DNA of 64,000 nt. Origin: Bacteroidota bacterium (GTDB lineage: Bacteria; Bacteroidota; Bacteroidia; UKL13-3). Within the stretch, counting starts at the first letter, position 1, and every line of letters starts with the position of its first letter. The notes below the pieces were generated by a model. It made no database searches. It worked only from the letters and a program-made list of their open reading frames with translations, and was not told the origin of the DNA. The DNA lies in the NCBI GenBank assembly GCA_030680835.1, contig JAUXUD010000082.1, positions 1 to 64,000 on the forward strand. Reading direction: 5' to 3'. Below are positions 63,529 through 64,000 of this stretch, one piece after another. The translations under genes were made by a program, and so were the position numbers.

Positions 63529-64000
63529 CTATTCCCATTCAATAGTAGCAGGCGGTTTACTGCTAATATCATAAACCACCCGGTTAATGCCTTTTACTTC
63601 ATTGATAATCCGGTTTGAAACCAAGCCCAGAAAGTCGTGTGGTAGATGGCAAAAATCTGCTGTCATTCCATCAACAGAAGTTACAGCCCGCAAACAAATT
63701 ACATTTTCATAAGTTCTTTCATCGCCCATAACACCAACGGAGCTGATGGGTAAAAAAATGGCTCCGGCCTGCCAAACGCTGTTATACAAATTTTTGTCTT
63801 TTAGTTCAGAGATAAAGATATGGTCGGCTTCCTGCAAAATTCTTATTTTTTCTTCGGTTATGTCACCCAAAATACGAATAGACAGTCCTGGTCCGGGGAA
63901 TGGATGCCGGTTTAGAATAATCGGTTCAATTCCTAGTGCAGTACCCACGTTTCTTACTTCGTCTTTAAACAGCATACGCAGGGGCTCTACAATTTTGAGG
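63529..64000 (-). CDS. guaA: GMP synthase (glutamine-hydrolysing), 3' part
   Basis: The frame is open from the stop at 63529 to the right edge, so the last 157 residues or so of GuaA are visible; the amidotransferase and ATP-pyrophosphatase domains lie beyond the edge. [82 protein letters not shown] and the conserved C-terminus [10 protein letters not shown] are the GMP-synthase dimerisation domain. GuaA converts XMP to GMP. The substrate-binding-protein gene lies downstream, with a heptamer array between. Confidence 0.96.
   Translation of the reverse strand, partial: LKIVEPLRMLFKDEVRNVGTALGIEPIILNRHPFPGPGLSIRILGDITEEKIRILQEADHIFISELKDKNLYNSVWQAGAIFLPISSVGVMGDERTYENVICLRAVTSVDGMTADFCHLPHDFLGLVSNRIINEVKGINRVVYDISSKPPATIEWE

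Overview
The window is a piece of a Bacteroidota chromosome, probably from an environmental Chitinophagales/Sphingobacteriales-like lineage. The base composition is AT-rich. The evidence is lineage-typical: several secreted proteins with type IX secretion (T9SS) C-terminal sorting domains, a PorE-like OmpA protein, DUF4294, DUF4348, BBP2-type porin and PorT-like barrel families, a sphingolipid gene cluster, and promoters of the TTTG-N19-TAnnTTTG type. No tRNA, rRNA, complete insertion sequence or CRISPR array was found.

Layout. 1-1781: 3' part of an FG-GAP repeat secreted protein and a threonine aldolase. 1988-9354 (+): lgt, a DUF4294 protein, two family-2 glycosyltransferases around rsmG, an AI-2E-type permease and a Na/Pi cotransporter. 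9379-16637 (-): priA, a BBP2 porin and an M1 peptidase fused to an outer-membrane barrel. 16798-20487 (+): a very large T9SS substrate, followed by a decayed toxin-antitoxin pair. 21050-25399 (-): M20 peptidase, homogentisate dioxygenase and a multi-TM glycosyltransferase-like protein. 25763-29853 (+): a four-gene sphingolipid operon (serine palmitoyltransferase, GNAT-like putative ceramide synthase, ceramide-reductase-like SDR, sphingomyelin-synthase-like phosphotransferase). 29827-35122 (-): pyrB, pyrR, EVE protein, Uma2 protein, rpsA and a MazF/RHH toxin-antitoxin operon. 35312-45023 (+): lipoprotein, hldD, an NtrY-like kinase translationally coupled to a giant outer-membrane protein, and an ice-binding-domain lipoprotein. 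45181-49332 (-): an accessory-looking block with a rifampin ADP-ribosyltransferase, an EF-hand fragment, a small barrel, a T9SS beta-propeller and a DUF4348 lipoprotein. 49849-64000: T9SS propeller, YfiT/DinB hydrolase, CarboxypepD_reg protein, EamA transporter, purC, PorE-like OmpA protein, SixA phosphatase, DUF423 protein, a 910-aa unknown, a secreted T9SS nuclease-like protein, a periplasmic-binding-like protein and the 3' part of guaA.

Much of the biology concerns the cell envelope: lipoprotein and LPS heptose modification, sphingolipids, outer-membrane barrels and T9SS cargo. The most unusual layer is non-coding. At least eight intergenic heptamer arrays lie within about 12 bases of a gene's stop codon, and in one case supply it. 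There are also REP/BIME-like palindromes, several carrying a GTAG-type tetranucleotide, and two copies of a different octamer-based hairpin element.
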